From Pseudomonas sp. Root562 (GTDB lineage Bacteria > Pseudomonadota > Gammaproteobacteria > Pseudomonadales > Pseudomonadaceae), in the NCBI RefSeq assembly GCF_001427125.1, contig NZ_LMGK01000024.1, forward strand, positions 343,597-407,596: DNA of 64,000 nt, read 5' to 3'. A program made the position numbers and the translations under genes. The notes beneath the pieces were generated by a model. The model saw only the letters and a program-made list of their open reading frames with translations, ran no database searches and was not told the origin of the DNA. Shown here piece by piece: positions 38,672-47,601 of this stretch (position 1 is its first letter; each line of letters opens with the position of its first letter).

Positions 38672-39474
38672 GGTGCCGCCATCCACAACAGCACGGCGAA
38701 TACGGGAATGGCTGCCGTCAGGCTGTCAATCCGGTCCAGCACGCCGCCATGCCCCGGCAGCAGATTGCTGCTGTCCTTGATCCCGGATTGGCGCTTGAAC
38801 ATGCTTTCGGTCAGATCGCCCACAACCGAAATAAACACAATCACAGCAGCGCAGATCAGGCCCTTGAACAGTTCAGCTACGGTCCAGTCACGCACAAAGC
38901 CGACAATCACGGTGATGACCAGACTCAAGGCCAGGCCGCCATAGACACCTTCCCAACTCTTGCCAGGACTGACCTGCGGTGCCAGCTTGCGCTTGCCGAA
39001 AGCCCGGCCGGAAAAGTAGGCGCCGATATCAGCCCCCCAGACCAGCACCATCACCGCCATGATCAGCCAGTTGCCCAAAGGCTGCTGCTTGATCTGAACC
39101 AGGCCTTGCCAGGCCGGCAGCAGGATCAGCAGGCCGATCACCAGCTTGCAGGCCGCGCTGGCCCAATGCTCGCTGGAGCGCGGGTACGTCAGCACCAGAT
39201 AGGTTGCAACGCCCCACCACAGTACCGAAGCCCCCAGCACCCAAGGTGCAAGCCCGGGCAGGATGTACATGATAAACAGCATCAACGCGACGACAGCGGC
39301 ATAGGCAACGCGTGCAGGCTGGGCAGTGAAGCCCGCCAGACGCGCCCACTCCCAGGCACCGAGGGTCACGACCAGCCCGATGAACAGCGCAAAACCGGAG
39401 CCTTCGAGCAGGAAAAAACCGCCCAAGGCAATCGGCAGCAGGATCAGCGCGGTGATGATTCGTTGTTTAAGCAT
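38668..39474 (-). CDS. cdsA: Phosphatidate cytidylyltransferase
   Basis: CdsA makes CDP-diacylglycerol, the source of all phospholipids. The 268-residue polytopic membrane protein has several hydrophobic segments and the C-terminal signature GDLTESMFKRQSGIKDSSNL followed by LPGHGGVLDRIDSL. Its start overlaps the uppS stop by one base and its stop overlaps dxr, so uppS-cdsA-dxr are coupled. Confidence 0.97.
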   Translation of the reverse strand: MLKQRIITALILLPIALGGFFLLEGSGFALFIGLVVTLGAWEWARLAGFTAQPARVAYAAVVALMLFIMYILPGLAPWVLGASVLWWGVATYLVLTYPRSSEHWASAACKLVIGLLILLPAWQGLVQIKQQPLGNWLIMAVMVLVWGADIGAYFSGRAFGKRKLAPQVSPGKSWEGVYGGLALSLVITVIVGFVRDWTVAELFKGLICAAVIVFISVVGDLTESMFKRQSGIKDSSNLLPGHGGVLDRIDSLTAAIPVFAVLLWMAAP

Positions 39475-40229
39475 TAAACCCGGGCTCCAGCCTCGACCTG
39501 CTCGCTCGTTTTACCGAAGCGACGCTGGCGGGATGCGAAATCGGCCAGTGCATTACGCATGGCATCGTGTTTGAAGTCCGGCCAGAACAGGTCGGAGAAA
39601 TACAACTCGGCGTAAGCCAGCTGCCACAGCAGGAAGTTGCTGATGCGATGCTCGCCACCGGTACGGATGCACAAGTCCGGCAACGGCAGGTCGCCGGTCG
39701 CCAGACAGGTTTGCAGCAAATCCGGGGTGATGTCTTCCGGACGCAGGTGCCCGGCCTGGACTTCACGCGCCAGACGCTGGGCGGCCTGCGCGATATCCCA
39801 CTGACCACCGTAGTTGGCCGCGATCTGCAGGACGAAACGGTTGGCGCCCGCGGTCATGGTTTCGGCTTCACGCATGGCAGCCTGAAGCTCCGGATGAAAG
39901 CGCGAACGATCACCGATGATACGCAGGCTGATGTTGTTGTCGTTGAGGCGCTTGGCCTCACGACGCAATGCCTTGAAGAACAGATCCATCAAGGCACTGA
40001 CCTCATCGGCCGGGCGCTGCCAGTTCTCACTGGAGAACGCAAACAGGGTCAAGACCTCGACCCCCGACTCCGCACATACCTCGATGACCGCACGAACCGC
40101 ATCGACACCCGCTTTATGCCCGGCGACACCCGGCATAAAGCGTTTTTTCGCCCAGCGATTATTACCATCCATGATGATCGCGACATGGCGCGGCACCGCG
40201 GTGGGCGCAATCTGCTTGGTCTTTTCCAT
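39474..40229 (-). CDS. uppS: Isoprenyl (undecaprenyl) pyrophosphate synthase
   Basis: UppS extends farnesyl pyrophosphate to the C55 carrier used in peptidoglycan and O-antigen synthesis. The 251-residue cis-prenyltransferase has the catalytic HVAIIMDGNNRWAKKR motif near the start, FAFSSENWQRP and 'DLCIRTGGEHRISNFLLWQ'. It lies 13 bases after frr. It links the isoprenoid genes to envelope growth. Confidence 0.98.
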   Translation of the reverse strand: MEKTKQIAPTAVPRHVAIIMDGNNRWAKKRFMPGVAGHKAGVDAVRAVIEVCAESGVEVLTLFAFSSENWQRPADEVSALMDLFFKALRREAKRLNDNNISLRIIGDRSRFHPELQAAMREAETMTAGANRFVLQIAANYGGQWDIAQAAQRLAREVQAGHLRPEDITPDLLQTCLATGDLPLPDLCIRTGGEHRISNFLLWQLAYAELYFSDLFWPDFKHDAMRNALADFASRQRRFGKTSEQVEAGARV

Positions 40230-40242
40230 GAAAACTCGACCC

Positions 40243-40800
40243 TTATACGGCCATCAGGTCTTTTTCTTTCTGCGCCAGATCCGCGTCGATTTTAGCCACG
40301 AACTTCTTGGTCAGATCATCGATTTCGCCAGTGGCGCGACGTTCTTCGTCTTCGCTGATCTCTTTTTCCTTGACCAGGTCCTTGAGCTGGCTGTTCGCAT
40401 CACGACGGATGTTGCGCACGGCAACACGGGCGTCTTCTGCAACATCGCGAGCCTGCTTGGTGAAGCCCTTGCGGGTTTCTTCAGTCAGGGCCGGCATGGA
40501 GATCAGCAACAACTCACCCAGGTTGGTCGGGTTGAGGTTCAGGCCGGCGCTACCGATTGCCTTGTCCACAGCACCCAGCATGTTGCGCTCGAAGGCAACG
40601 ACTTGCAGGGTGCGCGCATCTTTGACGGTGATGTTGGCGACTTGCTTGATCGGCGTGTCGGAGCCGTAGTAAGGCACCATCACACCTTCCAGAATGCTTG
40701 GGTGCGCCTGGCCGGTACGGATACGGCCGAAGTTGTGCGCCAGCGACTCCACGGATTTCTGCATGCGCTCTTGAGCGTCTTTCTTGATTTCGTTGATCAT
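40243..40800 (-). CDS. frr: Ribosome recycling factor
   Basis: Frr, with EF-G, splits the post-termination ribosome. The 185-residue product shows the tRNA-like helix bundle (EIKKDAQERMQKSVESLAHNF, then 'RTGQAHPSILEGVMVPYYGS') and 'NPTNLGELLLISMPALTEE'. It overlaps the pyrH stop by four bases (ATGA), the usual pyrH-frr coupling. Confidence 0.98.
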   Translation of the reverse strand: MINEIKKDAQERMQKSVESLAHNFGRIRTGQAHPSILEGVMVPYYGSDTPIKQVANITVKDARTLQVVAFERNMLGAVDKAIGSAGLNLNPTNLGELLLISMPALTEETRKGFTKQARDVAEDARVAVRNIRRDANSQLKDLVKEKEISEDEERRATGEIDDLTKKFVAKIDADLAQKEKDLMAV

Positions 40801-41540
40801 TGTTGAACTTCCTCGATCAGGGTTCCTTCAGCGCCACCATGTACGATATTAAGCAGGGCGCCGGGTTTGTTCATGTTAAATACGCGCAGCGGCATCTTGT
40901 GATCGCGACACAGGCAGATGGCCGTCAGATCCATCACACCCAGCTTGCGATCCAGCACTTCATCGTAGGTCAGATGATCGAACTTCTCGGCGTGCGGGTC
41001 TTTGAATGGATCTGCGGTGTACACACCATCGACCTTGGTTGCCTTGAGTACGACATCAGCGTCGATTTCGATTGCGCGCAGGCAGGCAGCCGAATCCGTA
41101 GTAAAGAACGGGTTACCAGTACCGGCCGCGAAAATCACGACTTCCTTGGAGTTCAGGTGACGCATGGCTTTGCGGCGATCGTAGTGATCGGTCACACCTA
41201 CCATGGAAATGGCCGACATCACGATGGCGGAGATATTGGCACGTTCAAGCGCATCGCGCATGGCCAGAGCGTTCATCACAGTGGCCAGCATGCCCATGTG
41301 GTCGCCCGTTACCCGATCCATGCCGGCCGCGCTCAGCGCCGCACCGCGGAACAGGTTGCCACCGCCGATCACCAGACCGACCTGCACACCGATGCCGACC
41401 AGCTGGCCGACTTCCAGCGCCATGCGATCCAGGACTTTCGGATCGATCCCGAACTCTTCCGAGCCCATCAGGGCCTCGCCGCTAAGTTTGAGTAGAATGC
41501 GTTTATAGCGAGCCTGATAACCACTGCCCTGCTGAGCCAT
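40797..41540 (-). CDS. pyrH: UMP kinase
   Basis: PyrH phosphorylates UMP to UDP, and in bacteria is a hexamer sensitive to UTP and GTP. The 247-residue amino-acid-kinase-fold protein has 'ILLKLSGEALMG', 'IGGGNLFRGAAL', 'FAAGTGNPFFTTDSAACLRA' and a C-terminal 'GTLIEE'. It lies between tsf (210 bases upstream) and frr. Complete. Confidence 0.98.
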   Translation of the reverse strand: MAQQGSGYQARYKRILLKLSGEALMGSEEFGIDPKVLDRMALEVGQLVGIGVQVGLVIGGGNLFRGAALSAAGMDRVTGDHMGMLATVMNALAMRDALERANISAIVMSAISMVGVTDHYDRRKAMRHLNSKEVVIFAAGTGNPFFTTDSAACLRAIEIDADVVLKATKVDGVYTADPFKDPHAEKFDHLTYDEVLDRKLGVMDLTAICLCRDHKMPLRVFNMNKPGALLNIVHGGAEGTLIEEVQQ

Positions 41541-41690
41541 TGCGAATCTCTCCTGCGGCGTATTTTAAAAAATTCTTTGCGAGCTGTTTTCAGCTGGCGT
41601 TCACTCTAGCTTGGCGCTGCTTCAGCGCCATCGGAACATGGCTTTGTAAGCCAGTTCCAAAGGGAAACCAATAAAAATTGGCAGCCCATC

Positions 41691-41726
41691 TGAAAAGAGG
41701 CTGCGCGCGTGAGCGGGCAGCCTCTT
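41691..41726 (-). terminator. Terminator downstream of tsf
   Basis: Minus strand AAGAGGCTGC ... GCAGCCTCTT (ten pairs, 12-base loop) is followed by TTCAG with a short T run. It ends the rpsB-tsf transcript 25 bases after the tsf stop, so pyrH probably has its own promoter in the 210-base gap. Confidence 0.75.
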
Positions 41727-41750
41727 CAGGGCGACAGTTAAAAAACCGTC

Positions 41751-42614
41751 TTATTGCTTGGCAGCAGCCAGTTGGGCAGCAACTTCTTCTGCGAAGTTGT
41801 CCACTGGCTTCTCGATGCCTTCGCCTACTTTGAAGTAGGTGAAGGAAACGATTTCAGCACCGGCTTTCTTGGCCAGCTCGCCAACCTTGATTTCAGGGTT
41901 CTTGACGAACGCCTGCTCAACCAGGCTTGCTTCGGCCAGGAACTTGCTGATACGGCCTTTGACCATGTTCTCAACAATGTTTTCTGGCTTGCCTTTGATT
42001 TTTTCTTCGTTCAGCTGCAGGAACACAGCCTTTTCACGCTCGATGGCTTCGGCGGAAACTTCCGAAGGCAGCAGGAACTCAGGGTTGCTGGCTGCTACGT
42101 GCATAGCGATGTCTTTGGCCAGGTCAACGTCGCCGCCTTTGAGCACAACGACAACACCGATCTTGTTACCGTGCAGGTAACCACCAACAACATCACCCTC
42201 AACGCGAACCAGGCGACGGATGTTGACGTTTTCGCCAACTTTGGCCACCAGGGCTTCACGAGCCGATTCCTGAGCGGCGATCAGCGGAGCTGCGTCGGTC
42301 AGTTTTTCGGCGAAGGCTTTTTCGACGCTGGCGGCAACGAAGTTCTTGAAGTCGTCTTGCAGGGCCAGGAAGTCGGTCTGCGAGTTCACTTCCAGCAGCA
42401 CGGCGGACTTGTCGTCAGCCTTGAGGGCGATAGCGCCTTCAGCGGCAACGTTGCCGGCTTTCTTGGCGGCCTTGATGGCGCCCGAAGCACGCATGTCATC
42501 AATGGCTTTTTCGATGTCGCCGCCAGCCTTGGTCAAGGCCTTTTTGCAGTCCATCATGCCTTCGCCAGTACGCTCGCGCAGTTCTTTGACCAACGCTGCA
42601 GTAATCTCTGCCAT
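41751..42614 (-). CDS. tsf: Translation elongation factor Ts
   Basis: EF-Ts exchanges GDP for GTP on EF-Tu. The 287-residue product has the N-terminal UBA-like domain (ITAALVKELRERTGEGMMDCKKAL), the TDFLALQDDF segment and two core subdomains. ATG at 42614 gives the standard start MAEITAALVK; the frame opens 11 codons upstream. It follows rpsB with a terminator-like hairpin between, as in E. coli. Confidence 0.98.
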   Translation of the reverse strand: MAEITAALVKELRERTGEGMMDCKKALTKAGGDIEKAIDDMRASGAIKAAKKAGNVAAEGAIALKADDKSAVLLEVNSQTDFLALQDDFKNFVAASVEKAFAEKLTDAAPLIAAQESAREALVAKVGENVNIRRLVRVEGDVVGGYLHGNKIGVVVVLKGGDVDLAKDIAMHVAASNPEFLLPSEVSAEAIEREKAVFLQLNEEKIKGKPENIVENMVKGRISKFLAEASLVEQAFVKNPEIKVGELAKKAGAEIVSFTYFKVGEGIEKPVDNFAEEVAAQLAAAKQ

Positions 42615-42751
42615 TTCAAAATTCCTCTTGGATAGGTTATCAACCATTCCACCCGATCGAACGGGCGTTCAATTCTTCCCGAACCACCCTTGTAAGCTGC
42701 TGCACGTTACAAATGCTGTAGCTGCGCCGCCGACAAATGGTTTTCGAGGTG

Positions 42752-42780
42752 GCAAAAAGGGGGCCAAGCCCCCTTTTTGC
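42752..42780 (-). terminator. rpsB-tsf intergenic terminator/attenuator
   Basis: GCAAAAAGGGGG, a short loop and CCCCCTTTTTGC form a strong stem with T run 27 bases after the rpsB stop. It is expected to lower tsf relative to rpsB by partial termination, as known for rpsB-tsf in enterics. Confidence 0.85.
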
Positions 42781-42806
42781 TTACTGAGTCAACGCCAGGG
42801 CGTCAA

Positions 42807-43544
42807 TTACTCAGCTGCAGCTGCCGGAGCTTCTTCAACGAAAACTTCGGTGCCGCCAGCAACGTTGTTGCGACCACGGATAACAGCGTCAGCCATCGAA
42901 CCCATGTACAGCTGGATAGCGCGGATTGCGTCATCGTTGCCTGGGATGATGTAGTCAACGCCTTCCGGGCTGCTGTTGGTATCGACTACGCCGATAACCG
43001 GGATGCCCAGCTTGTTGGCTTCGGTGATCGCGATGCGCTCGTGATCAACGTCGATAACGAACAGAGCGTCTGGCAGACCGCCCATGTCCTTGATACCACC
43101 CAGGGAACGATCCAGCTTTTCCAGGTCACGGGAGCGCATCAGCGCTTCTTTCTTGGTCAGCTTGGCGAAAGTACCGTCTTCGGCTTGTACTTCAAGGTCA
43201 CGCAGACGCTTGATGGAAGCACGGATGGTCTTGAAGTTGGTCAGCATGCCGCCCAACCAGCGGTGATCGACGTACGGCGAACCGCAACGTGCTGCTTCTT
43301 CAGCAACGATCTTGCCAGCGGAACGCTTGGTGCCGACGAACAGAATCTTGTTTTTGCCCTGGGCCAGACGCTCTACGAAAGTCAGAGCTTCGTTGAACAT
43401 TGGCAGGGTTTTTTCAAGGTTGATGATGTGGATCTTGTTACGCGCGCCGAAAATGTATTTACCCATTTTCGGGTTCCAGTAACGGGTCTGGTGACCGAAG
43501 TGCACACCGGCCTTCAGCATATCGCGCATGTTGACTTGGGACAT
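42807..43544 (-). CDS. rpsB: 30S ribosomal protein S2
   Basis: S2 is a late-binding small-subunit protein needed for S1 attachment. The 245-residue product begins SQVNMRDMLKAGVHFGHQTRY and has 'KILFVGTKRSAGKIV' and 'YVDHRWLGGMLTNFKTI', both family signatures. A structured leader of about 130 bases with a hairpin at its 5' end precedes it, which suggests translational feedback by S2. It is divergent from map. Complete. Confidence 0.99.
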   Translation of the reverse strand: MSQVNMRDMLKAGVHFGHQTRYWNPKMGKYIFGARNKIHIINLEKTLPMFNEALTFVERLAQGKNKILFVGTKRSAGKIVAEEAARCGSPYVDHRWLGGMLTNFKTIRASIKRLRDLEVQAEDGTFAKLTKKEALMRSRDLEKLDRSLGGIKDMGGLPDALFVIDVDHERIAITEANKLGIPVIGVVDTNSSPEGVDYIIPGNDDAIRAIQLYMGSMADAVIRGRNNVAGGTEVFVEEAPAAAAE

Positions 43545-43915
43545 GATAGTTCCTTAATAAGTCGGGTTTGGCCTCCACGTATCCCAATGACCAACCAGCA
43601 GCATCAGCTGAAGGCACCCAGGTCATCGTGTCGACACGTGTGTGGATTTAGGCTTTTCGGGGCATCCCCGGAAAGCGGCGCATTTTATATCACAGGGCAG
43701 GGAAAAACGGAACCCGGATTCTGAAAACCTGGCAACCAGGGCACTCCCGCCCTTGGAATCCGCCCAGAATGCACCATTCTATAGAGAGAAGCGATGCACA
43801 GAGGCGCGGATTTGCGCTGATCGTCTGATAGAATCGCGTTTTTCAGGGCTGCGAAGATCGATCGCGCAACGCCCTTTTCGTAAAGAAAGCGCCATCGAGC
43901 GCAGAGAGAGCCTGT
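43545..43915. promoter_or_regulatory. rpsB leader and divergent rpsB/map promoter region
   Basis: The 371-base gap between divergent rpsB and map holds no gene. On the minus strand TATAAAAT (43682-43689) is a good -10, and the predicted transcript begins with the hairpin GCTTTCCGGGG / CCCCGAAAAGC (43652-43676). The leader also has a 12-bp palindrome CGTGTCGACACG (43627-43638). On the plus strand TGATAGAAT (43826-43834) is an extended -10 for map. The leader hairpin is a candidate for S2 autoregulation. Confidence 0.6.
43826..43834 (+). promoter_or_regulatory. Extended -10 promoter of map
   Basis: TGATAGAAT (TGn plus TAGAAT) lies 82 bases before the map ATG, with no strong -35. This is the same pattern as the box upstream of fdxA. 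Confidence 0.4.
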
Positions 43916-44698
43916 ATGACCGTCACCCTCAAAACTCCCGAGGACATCGCAAAAATGCGCATCGCCGGCAAACTGGCCGCCGATGTGCTGGAAATGATTG
44001 CCGAACATGTCAAACCGGGCGTGACCACCGAAGAACTCGACCGCATCTGCCACGACTACATCGTCAACGAGCAGAAGGCCATTCCGGCCCCGCTCAACTA
44101 CAAGGGCTTTCCTAAATCCATCTGCACATCGATCAACCACGTGGTCTGCCACGGGATCCCGAACGAGAAGCCGCTGAAGGATGGCGACACCCTGAACATC
44201 GACGTCACCGTCATCAAGGACGGTTACCACGGCGATACCAGCCGCATGTTCCACGTCGGCAGCGTGCCGGTCTGGGCCGAGCGCCTGTCGCAAGTGACCC
44301 AGGAATGCATGTACAAGGCCATCGAACTGGTCAAACCCGGCTGCCGCCTGGGCGATATTGGTGAAGTGATTCAGAAGCACGCTGAAAAGAACGGCTTCTC
44401 GGTGGTTCGCGAGTTCTGCGGCCACGGTATCGGCAAAGTGTTCCACGAAGAGCCGCAGATCCTGCACTACGGCCGCGCCGGCACCGGCATGGAACTGAAG
44501 GCCGGCATGACCTTCACCATCGAGCCGATGATCAATCAGGGTCGCGCCGACACCAAAGTGCTGGGCGACGGCTGGACCGCGATCACCAAGGACCGCAAGC
44601 TCTCGGCTCAGTGGGAACACACCCTGCTGGTGACCGAAACCGGCTACGAGATCTTCACCCTGCGCAGCGATGACACCATCCCCCGCGTCTCGGCCTGA
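43916..44698 (+). CDS. map: Type I methionine aminopeptidase
   Basis: Map removes the N-terminal Met from new proteins. The 260-residue pita-bread protein has metal ligands in 'GDTLNIDVTVIKDGYHGDTS' (two Asp), 'FCGHGIGKVFHEEP' (His) and the two Glu in 'TFTIEPMIN' and 'SAQWEHTLLVT'. It lies upstream of glnD on the same strand. Complete, with a weak AGAGAGAG ribosome site. Confidence 0.98.
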   Translation: MTVTLKTPEDIAKMRIAGKLAADVLEMIAEHVKPGVTTEELDRICHDYIVNEQKAIPAPLNYKGFPKSICTSINHVVCHGIPNEKPLKDGDTLNIDVTVIKDGYHGDTSRMFHVGSVPVWAERLSQVTQECMYKAIELVKPGCRLGDIGEVIQKHAEKNGFSVVREFCGHGIGKVFHEEPQILHYGRAGTGMELKAGMTFTIEPMINQGRADTKVLGDGWTAITKDRKLSAQWEHTLLVTETGYEIFTLRSDDTIPRVSA

Positions 44699-44739
44699 TC
44701 CCGTTACCGTACCCAGCCTATAGAAAGGAAAGCCAAACG

Positions 44740-47442
44740 ATGCCGCAGGTGGACCCCGAACTCTTCGACCGCGGCCAGTTCCAGGCTGAACTGGCCCTGA
44801 AGGCAAGCCCTATCGCTGCTTTCAAGAAGGCCATCCGTCAGGCCCGCGAAGTGCTCGATGCACGTTTTCGCAGCGGCCGGGATATCCGTCGGTTGATCGA
44901 GGATCGCGCCTGGTTCGTCGATAACATCCTGCAAAAGGCCTGGGAACAGTTCGACTGGAGTGAAGACGCCGACATCGCGCTGGTCGCGGTCGGCGGCTAC
45001 GGCCGTGGTGAATTGCACCCCTATTCCGATATCGACCTGTTGATTTTGCTCGACAGCGCCGACCACGAAGTTTTCCGTGATTCCATCGAGCGTTTTCTGA
45101 CGCTGCTGTGGGACATTGGCCTGGAAGTGGGTCAGAGCGTTCGCTCAGTCGACGAATGCGCCGTCGAGGCCCGAGCCGACCTGACGGTGGTGACCAATCT
45201 CATGGAGAGCCGGACCATTACCGGCCCCGAACATCTGCGCCAGCGCATGCTTGACGTCACCAGCACCGCGCACATGTGGCCAAGCAAGGACTTCTTCCTG
45301 GCCAAGCGCGCCGAGCAGAAGGCCCGCCACCACAAATACAACGACACCGAATACAACCTGGAACCCAACGTCAAGGGTTCGCCCGGCGGCTTGCGTGATA
45401 TCCAGACGATTCTATGGTTCGCCCGTCGCGAGTACGGCACCCTGAACCTGCGTGCCTTGGCCGGAGAAGGTTTCCTGGTCGAAAGCGAGAACGCCCTGCT
45501 TGCCTCTTCCCAGGAATTTCTGTGGAAGGTGCGTTACGCCCTGCACATGCTCGCCGGTCGCGCCGAAGACCGCCTGCTGTTCGACCACCAGCGCACCATC
45601 GCCGGTCTGTTGGGGTTTGAAGGTGACGACGCCAAGCAAGCCGTCGAAAACTTCATGCAGCAGTATTTCCGCGTGGTCATGAGCATTGCCCAGCTCAGCG
45701 ACCTGATCATCCAGCACTTCGAGGAAGTCATCCTCGCGCCGGAGGATGAGGCGCCGCCGCAACCGATCAACTCGCGATTCCAGTTGCACGACGGCTACAT
45801 CGAGGCGCGCAACGACAATGTGTTCCGCCGCACACCGTTCGCCATGCTGGAAATCTTCGTACTGATGGCGCAGCAGCCGGAAATCAAAGGCGTACGCGCC
45901 GACACCATTCGCCTGCTGCGTGAAAATCGTCATCTGATCGACGACGACTTCCGCAACGATATCCGCAACACCAGCCTGTTCATCGAGCTGTTCAAATGCA
46001 AGATCGGTATCCATCGCAACCTGCGCCGGATGAACCGCTACGGCATCCTCGGGCGTTATTTGCCGGAGTTCGGTTTCATCGTCGGGCAGATGCAACACGA
46101 CCTGTTTCACATCTATACGGTCGATGCCCACACGCTGAACCTGATCAAACACCTGCGCAAGTTGCAGTACACCCAGGTATCGGAAAAATTTCCGCTGGCC
46201 GCCAAGCTCATGGCCAAGCTGCCCAAGCCGGAGCTGATCTACATGGCCGGGCTGTACCACGACATTGGCAAGGGCCGGCATGGTGATCATTCGGACATCG
46301 GTGCCGTGGACGCCGAGGCCTTTTGCCAGCGCCACCAGTTGCCGCTGTGGGACAGCCGCCTGATCGTCTGGCTGGTCCAGAACCACTTGATGATGTCGAC
46401 CACCGCCCAGCGCAAGGACTTGTCCGACCCGCAGGTGATCCACGATTTCGCGCAGACCGTCGGCGATGAAACCCGCCTCGACTACCTGTACGTGCTGACC
46501 GTCGCCGACATCAATGCCACCAACCCGACGCTGTGGAACTCCTGGCGCGCCAGCCTGTTGCGCCAGCTCTACACCGAGACCAAGCGTGCGCTGCGTCGCG
46601 GCCTGGAGAACCCGGTGGATCGCGAAGAGCAGATTCGCCAGACCCAGAGCGCCGCCCTGGACATTCTGGTACGCGGCGGTACCGATCCGGATGACGTCGA
46701 GCAGTTGTGGGCACAATTGGGCGATGACTATTTCCTGCGTCACACCGCCGGCGATGTCGCCTGGCACAGCGATGCGATCCTCCAGCAGCCGGCAGATGGC
46801 GGGCCGTTGGTGCTGATCAAGGAAACCACCCAGCGGGAATTCGAGGGCGGTACGCAGATCTTCATCTATGCACCGGACCAGCACGACTTCTTTGCCGTGA
46901 CCGTGGCCGCAATGGACCAGCTCAACCTGAACATCCATGACGCCCGGGTCATCACCTCCAGCAGCCAGTTCACCCTCGACACCTACATCGTGCTCGACAC
47001 CGACGGCGACTCGATCGGCGACAACCCGGCTCGGGTCAAGCAGATCCGCGACGGCTTGACCGAAGCCCTGCGCAATCCGGATAACTACCCGACCATCATC
47101 CAGCGTCGGGTGCCGCGCCAGCTCAAGCATTTCGCCTTTGCCCCACAAGTCACGATCCACAACGATGCGCAGCGCCCGGTCACCGTGCTGGAACTGACCG
47201 CACCTGATCGTCCCGGCTTGTTGGCACGAATCGGTACGATTTTTCTGGAGTTCGACCTGTCGCTGCAGAACGCCAAGATCGCGACCCTCGGCGAGCGCGT
47301 GGAAGACGTGTTTTTCATCACCGACGCCAACAACCACCCGCTGTCCGACCCGCTGCTGTGCAGCCGGTTGCAGGATGCGATCGTCGAGCAGTTGAGCGTC
47401 AATCAGGAACCCGATATCAAACTGTCGCGCATCAGCATCTGA
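44740..47442 (+). CDS. glnD: PII uridylyltransferase/uridylyl-removing enzyme GlnD
   Basis: GlnD is the main nitrogen sensor: it adds UMP to PII proteins when glutamine is low and removes it when glutamine is high. The 900-residue product has the nucleotidyltransferase site VGGYGRGELHPYSDIDLLIL (from about residue 82), an HD phosphohydrolase domain (YHDIGKGRHGDHSDIG, near 505), and two C-terminal ACT domains at about 710 and 815 (TAPDRPGLLARIGTIFLEFD) that sense glutamine. It sits between map and dapC, as in P. aeruginosa. Confidence 0.98.
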   Translation: MPQVDPELFDRGQFQAELALKASPIAAFKKAIRQAREVLDARFRSGRDIRRLIEDRAWFVDNILQKAWEQFDWSEDADIALVAVGGYGRGELHPYSDIDLLILLDSADHEVFRDSIERFLTLLWDIGLEVGQSVRSVDECAVEARADLTVVTNLMESRTITGPEHLRQRMLDVTSTAHMWPSKDFFLAKRAEQKARHHKYNDTEYNLEPNVKGSPGGLRDIQTILWFARREYGTLNLRALAGEGFLVESENALLASSQEFLWKVRYALHMLAGRAEDRLLFDHQRTIAGLLGFEGDDAKQAVENFMQQYFRVVMSIAQLSDLIIQHFEEVILAPEDEAPPQPINSRFQLHDGYIEARNDNVFRRTPFAMLEIFVLMAQQPEIKGVRADTIRLLRENRHLIDDDFRNDIRNTSLFIELFKCKIGIHRNLRRMNRYGILGRYLPEFGFIVGQMQHDLFHIYTVDAHTLNLIKHLRKLQYTQVSEKFPLAAKLMAKLPKPELIYMAGLYHDIGKGRHGDHSDIGAVDAEAFCQRHQLPLWDSRLIVWLVQNHLMMSTTAQRKDLSDPQVIHDFAQTVGDETRLDYLYVLTVADINATNPTLWNSWRASLLRQLYTETKRALRRGLENPVDREEQIRQTQSAALDILVRGGTDPDDVEQLWAQLGDDYFLRHTAGDVAWHSDAILQQPADGGPLVLIKETTQREFEGGTQIFIYAPDQHDFFAVTVAAMDQLNLNIHDARVITSSSQFTLDTYIVLDTDGDSIGDNPARVKQIRDGLTEALRNPDNYPTIIQRRVPRQLKHFAFAPQVTIHNDAQRPVTVLELTAPDRPGLLARIGTIFLEFDLSLQNAKIATLGERVEDVFFITDANNHPLSDPLLCSRLQDAIVEQLSVNQEPDIKLSRISI

Positions 47443-47462
47443 CTTAACAACGGCCCGCCCCT

Positions 47463-47565
47463 CTGTAGGAGCGAGCCTGCTCGCGATGGACCCGAGGACG
47501 CCACGGGGTAACAGCCCCCCAGTGTCATCGATGACGACCATCGCGAGCAGGCTCGCTCCTACAGG
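47463..47565. repeat. REP pair between glnD and dapC
   Basis: Near-perfect inverted REP copies, TGTAGGAGCGAGCCTGCTCG at the left and CGAGCAGGCTCGCTCCTACA at the right, enclose about 55 bases including a CATCGATG palindrome. The TGTAGGAG ends lie outside. Confidence 0.9.
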
Positions 47566-47601
47566 GATCAGCGCCGCCCCAACACCGAACGAGATTTATC
47601 G

